Source of the DNA: Bacteroidales bacterium UBA5621 | Lineage (GTDB): Bacteria > Bacteroidota > Bacteroidia > Bacteroidales > VadinHA17 | Assembly (NCBI GenBank): GCA_002424525.1 | Contig: DIKJ01000093.1 | Span: forward strand, 765-39,252 | Reading direction: 5' to 3' | DNA: 38,488 nucleotides | In this document: positions 23,819-32,411 of the stretch, one piece after another | How the letters are laid out: each line of letters starts with the position of its first letter | Numbering within the stretch: position 1 is the first letter of the stretch | Made by a program: the position numbers and the translations under genes | Notes under the pieces: generated by a model | What the model was told of the DNA's origin: nothing | Seen by the model: the letters and a program-made list of their open reading frames with translations, nothing else | Databases searched by the model: none

Positions 23819-26617
23819 TCATTTTTTTGCTTTTCTTAGGGCTTCCTCCGATGCTGCAGTAAATATGTTATATGACCAGGTTGCTCCTGATATGCAGTCA
23901 ACTTTTGCCGGATCCTGTTTCCTGAGCAATTTTTTCGGATAGGCCTGAACTCCCCACGAGTCATTTATAACCTGTTGAACATAAATGGGATTACCTTCAT
24001 AATGCTTTTTATATTTCTCATTGAAAGTTTCATGCAGGCTGGAGTCTCTTATAGTGAATTTAACATCTTTAAATTCACCATCTTCTATCTTCATGATCAC
24101 TTTCCCCCAGAAAGGCTCATCCGTATATTTTGATCGCGAAATCCCGGTAAAGACACCATCTTTGTAAGTTCTTTTAACAGCATCTGTTTTCTGCTTTTCA
24201 GTTTCTGTGTTGTTGCCTGTTTCAATTATGATCTCAGAGGAGGGAATACCTTCTGATGAAACCCTTAAAAGGATTTTACCGGGCTGATCTGTCGACTTGA
24301 TTATTACCAGGCATCTGCCCTGCCATGCTTTTCGCTGATTTCCCTGGCAACTTTCTGTGCTTACAGGATTTGCATTACCGACTCCTGCAATTGTTCCGGG
24401 ACCCTCAATATTAAATTTCAGCAGGTTTTCTGCTTTGGGATTTCTGACATTGTTATTATCGGCCAGTTCAACAGTAATATAACTCAGGTCCTGGCCATCT
24501 GCTTTTATGATCTTTCTGTCAGCGGACATTTTAATCTGTGAAACATCTCCGGCAGTTTTCAGAAGAGCTGTGTTCACTACCTTTTTGCCCTGGTAACCAA
24601 CAACCCTGACCTCACCTTTCTGGTAAGGGACTTCCCAGCTCGCTGTATACTGCGTTGACCTGTTAGTGGGTTTCTTGCCATAGGAGATATTATTAATGAG
24701 GAGTTCCGCATTTTCACAGGAGGAATATGCAATAATCTTCATCTGTTTTCCCTCATATCCATACCAATTCCAATGGCTTACAACATCAGCCCAGTGCCAT
24801 TTGCTCCATGACTCTCGTTCAGGGTTTTCCTTAAAAGAGGGTACTGGCGGTTCCACGAAGACTGATAACTGGTCAGTTTTCCACAGAACATCCCTGTAAA
24901 AGGACTGGGGACGTTTCCAGCCGCAGATGTCAATATCACCGCAATATGCAAGATTCCAGGGGTAAAAATCCTGTTTCTGCCAGTAACCCAGCCAGCCAAT
25001 GCTCGCTTCACCGATATAATCGAATGCAGTCCATACAAAGTCACCAAGAAGCCATGGATGATCAAGTACATCCATCCAGCTGCGGAAGGCTTCATAAGGA
25101 TAAGATTCGGCCTGTATCATTATTCTTGAAGGTACACGGTCATGGTCTGTCTTATAAATATTCTCTTTAAGATGATCTCCTCCGGATCCATAATTGTAAC
25201 CGGCAATATCAAGTGTCGCAAAATAGGGGTCTTTTTTAGGATTAAGATTATTCACTGCCGCAGTAACAAGGCGTGAAGGATCTGTTTTCCTTACAAATTC
25301 CGCAAGCATCCGTGCAGTTTCAACTACCTCCTGCGAATCCATCCCCGGGATCTCATTTCCAATACTCCATAGTATTATGGAAGGATGATTCCTGTCGCGC
25401 TTAATCATACTTTCAATATCTCTTTTCCACCAATTACCAAACCATAGACTATAGTCAGCCGGATTTTTCGGATACTGCCACATATCAAACGCCTCATCAA
25501 TCACAATCATCCCCAGTCGGTCGCAGGCATCAAGAAAGGCAGGTGATGGTGGATTATGCGAACACCTGATTGCATTAAACCCGGCCGCCTTCAATAATTC
25601 AACACGGCGCTCCTCTGCCCGGTCATAAGATTTCGCTCCAAGCGGACCATGATCGTGATGAAAACAGCCACCCTTCAGTTTCATAGGTTTGCCATTCAAC
25701 TGAAACCCGTTTACCGTATCAAACTGAATTGTACGAACCCCGAATTTCGTTTCAACAACATCCGCCTGCCTGCCTTCCGTATAAATTTCATTTACGGCAG
25801 TGTAAAGAACAGGATTATCAGTTGACCACAAAGCCGGATCCGGTATTGATAGGCTCTGGTCAAAGAGACATTCTCCTTCGCTTTCAACGGTTTGCTCTGC
25901 CTCAGACTTTTTTACTTCAGCTCCTTTTGAATCTAAGATCCGGGTGGATATCTTTACTTTTACTGGTTTTTCTGATTTATTACTTACACTGGTTCTGATG
26001 TTTATCGTGGCATTTGCTGAAGTGACTTCAGGAGTGGTAATGAATGTACCCCATTGAGAAATATGGACCGGATCAAGTACTTTCAGCCAGACATGCCTGT
26101 AAATACCGGAGCCGGAGTACCACCGGCTGTTTTCACCTTCATTTCTTACCTTAACCGCCAGCACGTTACTGCTTCCATACTTTATTTTGTCTGTGATGTC
26201 GAACCAGAAGGAGGTATATCCGTAAGGATGGCCCCCAAGTGAAACACCGTTGATCCATATTTCGGAATTCATATATATTCCTTCGAAAAGAATCACAAAC
26301 CGTTTGTTCCTTTGCTCTTCAGGAATAGTAAAAGTCTTCCTGTACCAGCCGGTACCCCCTGTTGTAAAACCACCGCTAACCTGGCTTATGGCATCCTGGC
26401 TGAAGGGGGAGGTTGTTCCCGGCAGGTCTTCAATGCTCCAGTCGTGAGGAAGATCAAGGTTACGCCATTTTGAATCATCAAAACCCGGTTGTTCTGCAAA
26501 CTGTGCTCCTCCACGATGGAATTTCCAGTTGGAATCGAATAAAACTGTCTGACTTTGAGTTTGCAGATTAAACATTAATAGAGTGCCTAATAGCAGGGAT
26601 ATTAATTTAGCTTTCAT
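23819..26617 (-). CDS. GH2 beta-galactosidase-like enzyme with C-terminal FMN-binding domain
   Basis: 932 residues, exported (signal MKAKLISLLLGTLLMFNLQT). Domains: jelly-roll sugar-binding (about 25-185), Ig-like (about 187-295), TIM barrel (about 300-590) with acid/base Glu422 in WSIGNE and nucleophile Glu504 in IQAESYP, two further beta domains (about 615-690 and 695-800; DUF4982- and C5-like), and an FMN-binding domain (817-932). The last begins YKDGVFTGISR and has DCISGATWS: residues 907-913 (D-C-I-S-G-A-T) fit the Dxx(S/T)GAT flavinylation motif of NqrC and RnfG, where ApbE attaches FMN to the Thr (here Thr913). The enzyme would hydrolyse beta-galactosides and could carry a covalent flavin. 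No ApbE is in the window. Confidence 0.85.
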   Translation of the reverse strand: MKAKLISLLLGTLLMFNLQTQSQTVLFDSNWKFHRGGAQFAEQPGFDDSKWRNLDLPHDWSIEDLPGTTSPFSQDAISQVSGGFTTGGTGWYRKTFTIPEEQRNKRFVILFEGIYMNSEIWINGVSLGGHPYGYTSFWFDITDKIKYGSSNVLAVKVRNEGENSRWYSGSGIYRHVWLKVLDPVHISQWGTFITTPEVTSANATINIRTSVSNKSEKPVKVKISTRILDSKGAEVKKSEAEQTVESEGECLFDQSLSIPDPALWSTDNPVLYTAVNEIYTEGRQADVVETKFGVRTIQFDTVNGFQLNGKPMKLKGGCFHHDHGPLGAKSYDRAEERRVELLKAAGFNAIRCSHNPPSPAFLDACDRLGMIVIDEAFDMWQYPKNPADYSLWFGNWWKRDIESMIKRDRNHPSIILWSIGNEIPGMDSQEVVETARMLAEFVRKTDPSRLVTAAVNNLNPKKDPYFATLDIAGYNYGSGGDHLKENIYKTDHDRVPSRIMIQAESYPYEAFRSWMDVLDHPWLLGDFVWTAFDYIGEASIGWLGYWQKQDFYPWNLAYCGDIDICGWKRPQSFYRDVLWKTDQLSVFVEPPVPSFKENPERESWSKWHWADVVSHWNWYGYEGKQMKIIAYSSCENAELLINNISYGKKPTNRSTQYTASWEVPYQKGEVRVVGYQGKKVVNTALLKTAGDVSQIKMSADRKIIKADGQDLSYITVELADNNNVRNPKAENLLKFNIEGPGTIAGVGNANPVSTESCQGNQRKAWQGRCLVIIKSTDQPGKILLRVSSEGIPSSEIIIETGNNTETEKQKTDAVKRTYKDGVFTGISRSKYTDEPFWGKVIMKIEDGEFKDVKFTIRDSSLHETFNEKYKKHYEGNPIYVQQVINDSWGVQAYPKKLLRKQDPAKVDCISGATWSYNIFTAASEEALRKAKK

Positions 26618-26652
26618 ATCTTAATTTTAATTAGTATTTATCATAGCCACCC

Positions 26653-27273
26653 TTATTCAGATGAATGCCCTGAGTCTCCGTTCCATTTAGGGTTTGGCTC
26701 CATCATTTTCGCATCTGTAGCCTTTCTCCAGCTATTTAAAATGTCAAATAGCTCTTTTGTCTTGCCCGGGTTTGACGAGGAGATGTCCCTGGTCTCCGAA
26801 ATATCCGCCTCAAGGTCATACAATTCCTGTCTTCCTGATACGAAATTGTCAATGAGCTTGTATTTCCCGAGCCTGACAGCACTTCCAGGGTCACCTCCCT
26901 GGTTTGAATAGTGAGGATAATGCCAGAAAAGTGGCCTTTCCGGAAGATTGTCTACTTTGAAGAGAGGAGTGAAGCTTATTCCATCGGGCTCTGCTTTTCC
27001 GGCATCGGAACCTGTCATTTCAGTAATGGTGATCTCGTCCTGTTCGAGTTGCTGTCTGAACGGAAGGGCTATGAGCTTGTCATACGGCGAGCCGATGTTT
27101 GGTGTCTCATAGAATCTGCTCCCATAACATGCCAGGTCGGTATAGCCCAATTCGTCGAGGAGGATGAAAATCACATTCGGCTTGGATTTTTCCTTACAAG
27201 CCTGAAGATTAAGTGCTGCAACCGGAATGGCTGCTGCTACTCCATAACTGATTATTGTCTTGATTCTCTCCAT
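26653..27273 (-). pseudogene. sulfatase remnant lacking the catalytic core
   Basis: 206 residues against roughly 450-550 for intact family members. The N-terminus is that of an exported type I sulfatase: signal with AALNLQACKEK, then KPNVIFILLDELGYTDLACY and GSRFYETPNI. Straight after this the sequence changes to a C-terminal sulfatase region (ITEMTGSDAGKAEPDGISFT, RPLFWHYPHY, KYKLIDNFVSGRQELYDLEA). The stretch that should hold the formylglycine motif (C/S-x-P-x-R) and most metal and substrate ligands is absent. The remaining pieces are joined in one open frame, so it may still be translated, but it cannot be an active sulfatase. First large gene of the minus-strand enzyme cluster. Confidence 0.75.
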
Positions 27274-27483
27274 AAATTTCTGTTATTCAGGCTTTGCATT
27301 CTGGTATACTGTTTTATCTAATTCCATCATCCTTAGCATTAAAGAAGGGCATGATACAGGACCCATCCAGATCAAGGAACTATACCATGCCCGATTCACC
27401 TCAACTAACTTTAACCAACCAACCCTAATTTATTTAAATCCTAATATGATTGACAACATGATAATTAAGATTTCTTTAAACTT

Positions 27484-27603
27484 TTATAATACAAGGGAAA
27501 GAATACCAGCGATAACAAATAGAACCAGAACCAGGAAAATAATCAATTCCCAAACCTTCAATTTTTTTTGATCACCACCTGCATTTTCCCTTGTATCATC
27601 CAT
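27484..27603 (-). CDS. possible 39-residue single-span membrane peptide
   Basis: ATG at 27603 to TAA at 27484. The product has a charged N-terminal part (MDDTRENAGGDQKKLK) and one strongly hydrophobic segment (LIIFLVLVLFVIAGILSLV) that ends the protein, so it should be an inner-membrane peptide with the N-terminus inside. A TACTTTTA -7-like box (27634-27627) and an operator-like motif (27698-27666) stand right upstream, which argues for a real transcript. I know no family for it, and no strong ribosome site is visible. It could be a leader peptide or small regulator of the locus. Confidence 0.45.
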   Translation of the reverse strand: MDDTRENAGGDQKKLKVWELIIFLVLVLFVIAGILSLVL

Positions 27604-27665
27604 GTTATAACTTATCGGATTTTGAATAAAAGTAGACAGATAGTGTTTAATTGAAAGATATTATT

Positions 27666-27698
27666 GTTTCAAATTCAACAACTAATGTTTCACTATAA
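27666..27698. promoter_or_regulatory. operator-like composite motif upstream of the enzyme cluster
   Basis: Second copy of GTTTCA-N12-AATGT-nTnnn-TATAA. A -7-like box (27634-27627) lies at the same distance from it (32 bases) as in the susC copy. Further TGTTTCA units at 27686-27692 and 27703-27709 make three GTTTCA repeats here. Confidence 0.45.
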
Positions 27699-27805
27699 TA
27701 AATGTTTCAGTTTATATAAATTATGTATCAGGGGAAAATTGGACAGGAAAAGATCCAAACAGGAATAAATCTGTTATAATATTGGTAAGCAGTTTTTTAC
27801 AGAGA

Positions 27806-30800
27806 CTATTTCTTTATATATTCAGATGGAGTTCTGCCAAAGAGGGATTTGAAACATTTTGTGAAGTAAGCTGGTGATGCAAATCCGACTTTATATGAAA
27901 CTTCCTCGACAGACATACCACTCTTTTCCAGGAGGTTAACTGCCCGCTTAAGTCTTAAGGTACGGATGAATTCAGAGGCAGACTGGGATGTTAAAGCTGT
28001 AAGTTTCCGATGGAGGCTGCTCCTGCTCAATCCTATTTCTTTGCAAAACACATCAGAATTAAACTCAGGATTGGAGATATCTTTTTCCACAATATCTATT
28101 GCTTTCTGAATAAAATCAGCGTCAACGGATGTAACAGTTATGTCAGATGGTTTAATTAAGAGTTCCCTGCTGAATTTATTCCTGAGGATTTTTCTGTTTT
28201 CAAAAAGATTCCTTATCTGTACTTCAATCAGATTAATTGAAAACGGTTTTTCAATATAAGCATCAGCACCTGTTTCCAACCCCTCAATTCTGTTGTCGAT
28301 TGAAGATTTGGCCGTTAACATTATTATAGGAATATGACTGGTTCTGATCTCTTCCTTTAACTTTCGGCACATCTCAGTTCCATCCATTACCGGCATAATA
28401 ATATCTGTAATAATAATATCCGGATTATTCCTGATGGCCATCTCAAATCCTACCAATCCATTGGAAGCTTCACAAATCTGGTATTCTCTTTCCAGGTATT
28501 CCCTGATAAAAGATCTGACTTCGGCTTCATCATCCACAAGTAAGACAAGAGAACTTTTTTTAATATCTGTTACATTCTTTCTGGATGAGTATCTGTGTGC
28601 ATATTCGTGCTCATCCGTTAAGATGTATGGTTGCAATAAACCGGTAATCTCTCTTCCTTCACGGCTCATTTCTGTTTTCTGAGCATCAGGCGAGAATTCA
28701 TTGCCTGCGGGCAGCAGGATTCTAAAGCAAGTTCCCTTGTCTTCATCACTTTGTAATATTATTTTACCCTTGTGAAGTTCGACCAGTTCCTTAGTTAATG
28801 CCAGTCCGATACCTGTCCCCCTGCGTATGATGGAATCATGTCTTTCTACCCTGAAAAACCTCTCAAAAAGATGTCCCATTTGTTCCTGCGGAATACCTAT
28901 GCCATTATCCCTTACTGTTATTTCGATATACTCACCATCAGGAATATCTGAGGAGAGATCTGTTCCATTTTGCAACATTCTGCATGTAACCTGAATTAAT
29001 CCTCCATCCGGAGTATATTTGAATGCATTTGACAGCAGGTTATACATAATCTTTTCCAGACAGCTTTCGTCAAAATATGTTTCGATGGCATCAACTTCAG
29101 AAGAAAACTCCAGAGTCATTGACCGCTGCTGAGAAATCTCATCAAATGAGCTGGTAATATTCCTTAAGATCTCAACTAAATCTCCTTTCTTCAATCTGAG
29201 AGTCATCTTGTTAAGATCAATTTTCCTTAAATCTGTGATCTGGTCTGTTAATCTTAAAAGCCGGTCTGCATTCCTTTTTATATAATTAGTTTGTTTAGCT
29301 AATCTGGAGTCATATGCAACTGAAGCAATGATATTTTGCAAAGGAGCAAGGATCAATGAAAGTGGCGTACGAAACTCATGTGAAATATCAGTAAGAAGCT
29401 CCATTTTTACATTGTAAAGCGCCTCTGCTTTTTCCCTTCTTACCTGCTCAAGCTTTGCATCATGAATTAAACGGGCTCTCATAAGTATTAACCTTCTGAA
29501 CATATAAAGCAACATAATAAAGGTTAATGAAAATAAGACAAGTGCAAAGGAGGTCCTCCACCAAGGAGGCAATATCTGGATAGTCAAAACAGCTGGTTTT
29601 TCATTCCACACACCATCGCTGTTTGAAGCCTTAACCATGAACTGATATAATCCCTGTCCTAAGTTTGTGTATGTAACATATCTTCTGTCAAAAGCTGCAT
29701 AGATCCAATCCTGATCAAAACCTTCCAGTTTGTATGCGTACTGGGTCTCTTCCGGATCAAGATTGTTCAAAGCGACAAATTCAAGAGAAAAAGCTTTCTC
29801 AAGATGAGTCAGTGTTATCTTATCTGTATACTGAATACTTTTCGATAGAATCTTTTTTCCATTTATTTTATCTCCGATCTTCACTTCTTTGTTCAGGATA
29901 ACTAATTTTGAGATATAGATGGGATACAATGTGGTATCATTTATGATCTTTTCCGGAAGAAAGCTGATGAGCCCGTTGATTCCACCGAAAAATATCTCGC
30001 CATCTGTACTCTGGTATCCGGCATCCCAGACAAAAGCATTTGACAGTATGCCATCACTTTCATAATAGGTGTTGAAATGTTCCGTTTTCGTTGCCAACTT
30101 TCCTAATCCATGATTTGTACTGATCCAGATATTATCATCCTTGTCACCTGCTATACTATAGACGGAATTATCAGGAGCGCCTCTTGATTTATCAAATTTT
30201 ATAAATTCCATGCCTCCATCTTTTTCAATAGCTTTAATCAGTCCATTAATATTTGAAGCAAGCCATATTACATTATTTTTATCTTTATATATTTTTAGAA
30301 AGCCTTTGTCAATTTTTAAACCTCTAATGTCAGTTATGTTATCATAAATAACCAGACTATCTTTTTTATTTCCATTGGTTAAAAGAGTATCTGAATTGAC
30401 ATAGAACTTGCACAGTCCCCTGTTCCAGGAGGCGAACCAGAAGACATTCGGCGGCTCATAAATAACTGATTGTATATTAATTTCTTTCATTTCAGGCAAT
30501 TGATTTACCCGGTCTCCGTAGTGAAAAAGTTGTTTGCTGGCTGGTTCGTAAAGATAAAAGCCATTTCTTGTGGCAATCCATATCCTGCCTGCAGCATCTT
30601 CTGCGAAATCAGGAACTTCGGTATGTTCCTCAAAGAGAAACCTTCTGAATTTCAAATCATCTGAAGAATAGATATTTTCGGCAACACAAAAACCTTTATC
30701 AAATGTACCTATCCATAATCTGTTTCCCCTATCGGTATAAATTGCAGTAATGTAATCCGAGCTGATTGAATTTCTGTCAGCAGGATCATATCTGTAATGT

Positions 30801-32074
30801 GTTATTCTCTGGCGTTCTCCGTACATGATCCTGTTAAGCCCGTCATTATACATTCCTATCCATAAATTATTGTTTTTGTCTTTATGGACTGACCGCACAA
30901 TATTTCCGACTATGCTGTTTGGATCACCGGGAATATTCCTATACCAGTTGAAATCCTTAAGTTCAATCTTAACCTTTGATACGCCTTTGCCTTTATACGA
31001 TACCCAGAGCATTCCGGCCCTGCCACCATAAATTCCGATAATTTTTTCATCCAGGAGAGAAGTGGGATTATCAGTTTCATGTGAATAGACCGAGTATTTG
31101 CCATCCTTCTTATTGATCTTAAAGAGGGATTTCTCAATTGCTATCCATATAAATCCTTTATCATCTTCATAAAGAGCTGTTATTGGTTGTAAACTCCATG
31201 AGTATTCTTCAGTAGTGCCGGGTTTAAGTTTTTTAAGGTAGCTCTGCAGAGTGCGAAAGCTGAAGGTTTCCTTATCAAACAGGGCAAGACCGGCATTTGT
31301 ACCAAGCCAGATCATCCCCTCTTTATCCATAACTGAAGAATTGATTTTTGTAACGCCATGTAAAACGTCCCCGCCTATATAAAAATGTTCAAGTTGCTTG
31401 GTCAGGATGTCGAATTTTTTAAGCCTGTCAGAAGCAATCCACAATACATTTTTTTCCCTGTCATAAATAATATCTCCTTCAAGATCACCATGGAATTGCT
31501 CAGCACTCCTGGTGCCTGTATTTATCTTAATCAGTCCTGCAGACATAGTATTGACCCATAAGAATCCTTCCGCATCCTGAACAATAGCTTCTCGCCCTCT
31601 CTCGATTACGTTAATATTTGAAACTGGTGTATTGAATGGATCGTTCTTCATATGGGAGAAAACATCATATTCCTTTTCAAAAACATCCAATCCTCTTAAC
31701 GTCCCGATCCAGATTTTTCCATCGCTGTCTTCAAAAAGTGTTGAAATAAAATTATAGGAGATAGACGAAGCATCCTCAGTATTATATACATAGTTTGTGA
31801 AATTGTAACCATCAAATTTCTGCAGTCCTGATGTAGTAGCAAACCACGCATACCCTTCCCTGTCAATATAAACATATTCAATGTTGTTTGACAAGCCATT
31901 ATTGACATTATAATGAGTGCAAATTATGCTAATATTTTGAGCTGTTAATTCAGAATTCAGGAAATACACGGAAAATATGATTGGTAATAAAAGCCTGAAG
32001 TATCCCGTTGAACCAACAATGCCCACAACAGGATTTAAAAACACGAATGCCCTGATTGAAAGAGTTTTTTTCAT
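27806..32074 (-). CDS. hybrid two-component system regulator (HTCS)
   Basis: 1422 residues. A signal/membrane segment (about 25-45) precedes a two-bladed-propeller sensor built from many WIGT/WIAT-type repeats (GKIWIGTLRGLDVF, MIWLGTNAGLALF and more) and a Y_Y_Y domain (YAYKLEGFDQDWIYA). After a second membrane segment come the kinase (ISHEFRTP, His899; NLLSNAFKYTPDGG; DNGIGIPQEQ; FERFFRVE), a receiver (ITDIIMPVMDG, Asp1224) and a C-terminal AraC-type helix-turn-helix (IGLSRSSLHRKL, then FASPAYFTKCFKSLFGRTPS). All phosphorelay residues are intact. HTCS proteins sense oligosaccharides in the periplasm and activate the adjacent utilisation genes. A TAAATTTG -7 box lies 20 bases before its start. 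Confidence 0.96.
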   Translation of the reverse strand: MKKTLSIRAFVFLNPVVGIVGSTGYFRLLLPIIFSVYFLNSELTAQNISIICTHYNVNNGLSNNIEYVYIDREGYAWFATTSGLQKFDGYNFTNYVYNTEDASSISYNFISTLFEDSDGKIWIGTLRGLDVFEKEYDVFSHMKNDPFNTPVSNINVIERGREAIVQDAEGFLWVNTMSAGLIKINTGTRSAEQFHGDLEGDIIYDREKNVLWIASDRLKKFDILTKQLEHFYIGGDVLHGVTKINSSVMDKEGMIWLGTNAGLALFDKETFSFRTLQSYLKKLKPGTTEEYSWSLQPITALYEDDKGFIWIAIEKSLFKINKKDGKYSVYSHETDNPTSLLDEKIIGIYGGRAGMLWVSYKGKGVSKVKIELKDFNWYRNIPGDPNSIVGNIVRSVHKDKNNNLWIGMYNDGLNRIMYGERQRITHYRYDPADRNSISSDYITAIYTDRGNRLWIGTFDKGFCVAENIYSSDDLKFRRFLFEEHTEVPDFAEDAAGRIWIATRNGFYLYEPASKQLFHYGDRVNQLPEMKEINIQSVIYEPPNVFWFASWNRGLCKFYVNSDTLLTNGNKKDSLVIYDNITDIRGLKIDKGFLKIYKDKNNVIWLASNINGLIKAIEKDGGMEFIKFDKSRGAPDNSVYSIAGDKDDNIWISTNHGLGKLATKTEHFNTYYESDGILSNAFVWDAGYQSTDGEIFFGGINGLISFLPEKIINDTTLYPIYISKLVILNKEVKIGDKINGKKILSKSIQYTDKITLTHLEKAFSLEFVALNNLDPEETQYAYKLEGFDQDWIYAAFDRRYVTYTNLGQGLYQFMVKASNSDGVWNEKPAVLTIQILPPWWRTSFALVLFSLTFIMLLYMFRRLILMRARLIHDAKLEQVRREKAEALYNVKMELLTDISHEFRTPLSLILAPLQNIIASVAYDSRLAKQTNYIKRNADRLLRLTDQITDLRKIDLNKMTLRLKKGDLVEILRNITSSFDEISQQRSMTLEFSSEVDAIETYFDESCLEKIMYNLLSNAFKYTPDGGLIQVTCRMLQNGTDLSSDIPDGEYIEITVRDNGIGIPQEQMGHLFERFFRVERHDSIIRRGTGIGLALTKELVELHKGKIILQSDEDKGTCFRILLPAGNEFSPDAQKTEMSREGREITGLLQPYILTDEHEYAHRYSSRKNVTDIKKSSLVLLVDDEAEVRSFIREYLEREYQICEASNGLVGFEMAIRNNPDIIITDIIMPVMDGTEMCRKLKEEIRTSHIPIIMLTAKSSIDNRIEGLETGADAYIEKPFSINLIEVQIRNLFENRKILRNKFSRELLIKPSDITVTSVDADFIQKAIDIVEKDISNPEFNSDVFCKEIGLSRSSLHRKLTALTSQSASEFIRTLRLKRAVNLLEKSGMSVEEVSYKVGFASPAYFTKCFKSLFGRTPSEYIKK

Positions 32075-32093
32075 TATCAGATGATGATCACCC

Positions 32094-32101
32094 CAAATTT
32101 A
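32094..32101 (-). promoter_or_regulatory. -7 box of the HTCS gene
   Basis: Minus-strand TAAATTTG is an exact TAnnTTTG match. No clear TTTG is found at -33, as might be expected for a regulated or weak promoter. Confidence 0.4.
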
Positions 32102-32297
32102 AATAAAAATTGAATTGACATCACTAATTAATGACTCTTTTGCATTTATAAGAGTAGTTGGATGCAGTGCAGGGGTAAAAGCAGATGTGCCATTTGTGTG
32201 GATGATTAAGGATTTTAAGGTTTTGGCTTGCTCAAAACTCGCTGATAGTGTATTTTATACCATCTCAACCTCTGATTTTTGTATTATATTTAAAATA

Positions 32298-32325
32298 AAA
32301 GCGCATGTTGAAAAACATGCGCTTT
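32298..32325 (-). terminator. terminator of the TonB receptor gene
   Basis: A perfect 12-base stem (AAAGCGCATGTT / AACATGCGCTTT) with a 4-base loop, about 87 bases past the stop, followed on the minus strand by TTATTTTA. Confidence 0.6.
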
Positions 32326-32411
32326 CACCGGTTTAAACTAATTATTATCTGTCATGTAATTAGTTTTTCTTCAATATTGCTTTTCAAATTTCACTGGTCA
32401 GCTTTTGGTTA

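Larger units (their letters stand above)
27274..27805. other. intergenic region with a small ORF and an operator-like motif
   Basis: Contains a possible 39-codon gene (27484-27603), an operator-like motif (27666-27698) and an imperfect 10-base inverted repeat (GGGCATGATA near 27347, TACCATGCCC near 27391) with a 30-odd-base loop. Nothing else seen. Confidence 0.5.
32075..32411. other. intergenic region between HTCS and TonB receptor genes
   Basis: Contains the HTCS -7 box and the terminator of the TonB receptor gene (32298-32325). Short open frames here show no protein-like features. Confidence 0.5.

Noticed and set aside
32115..32336. Open frame of 73 codons between the HTCS and TonB receptor genes
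   Set aside because: No family pattern, no signal or membrane segment, and it runs through the terminator hairpin at 32298-32325.
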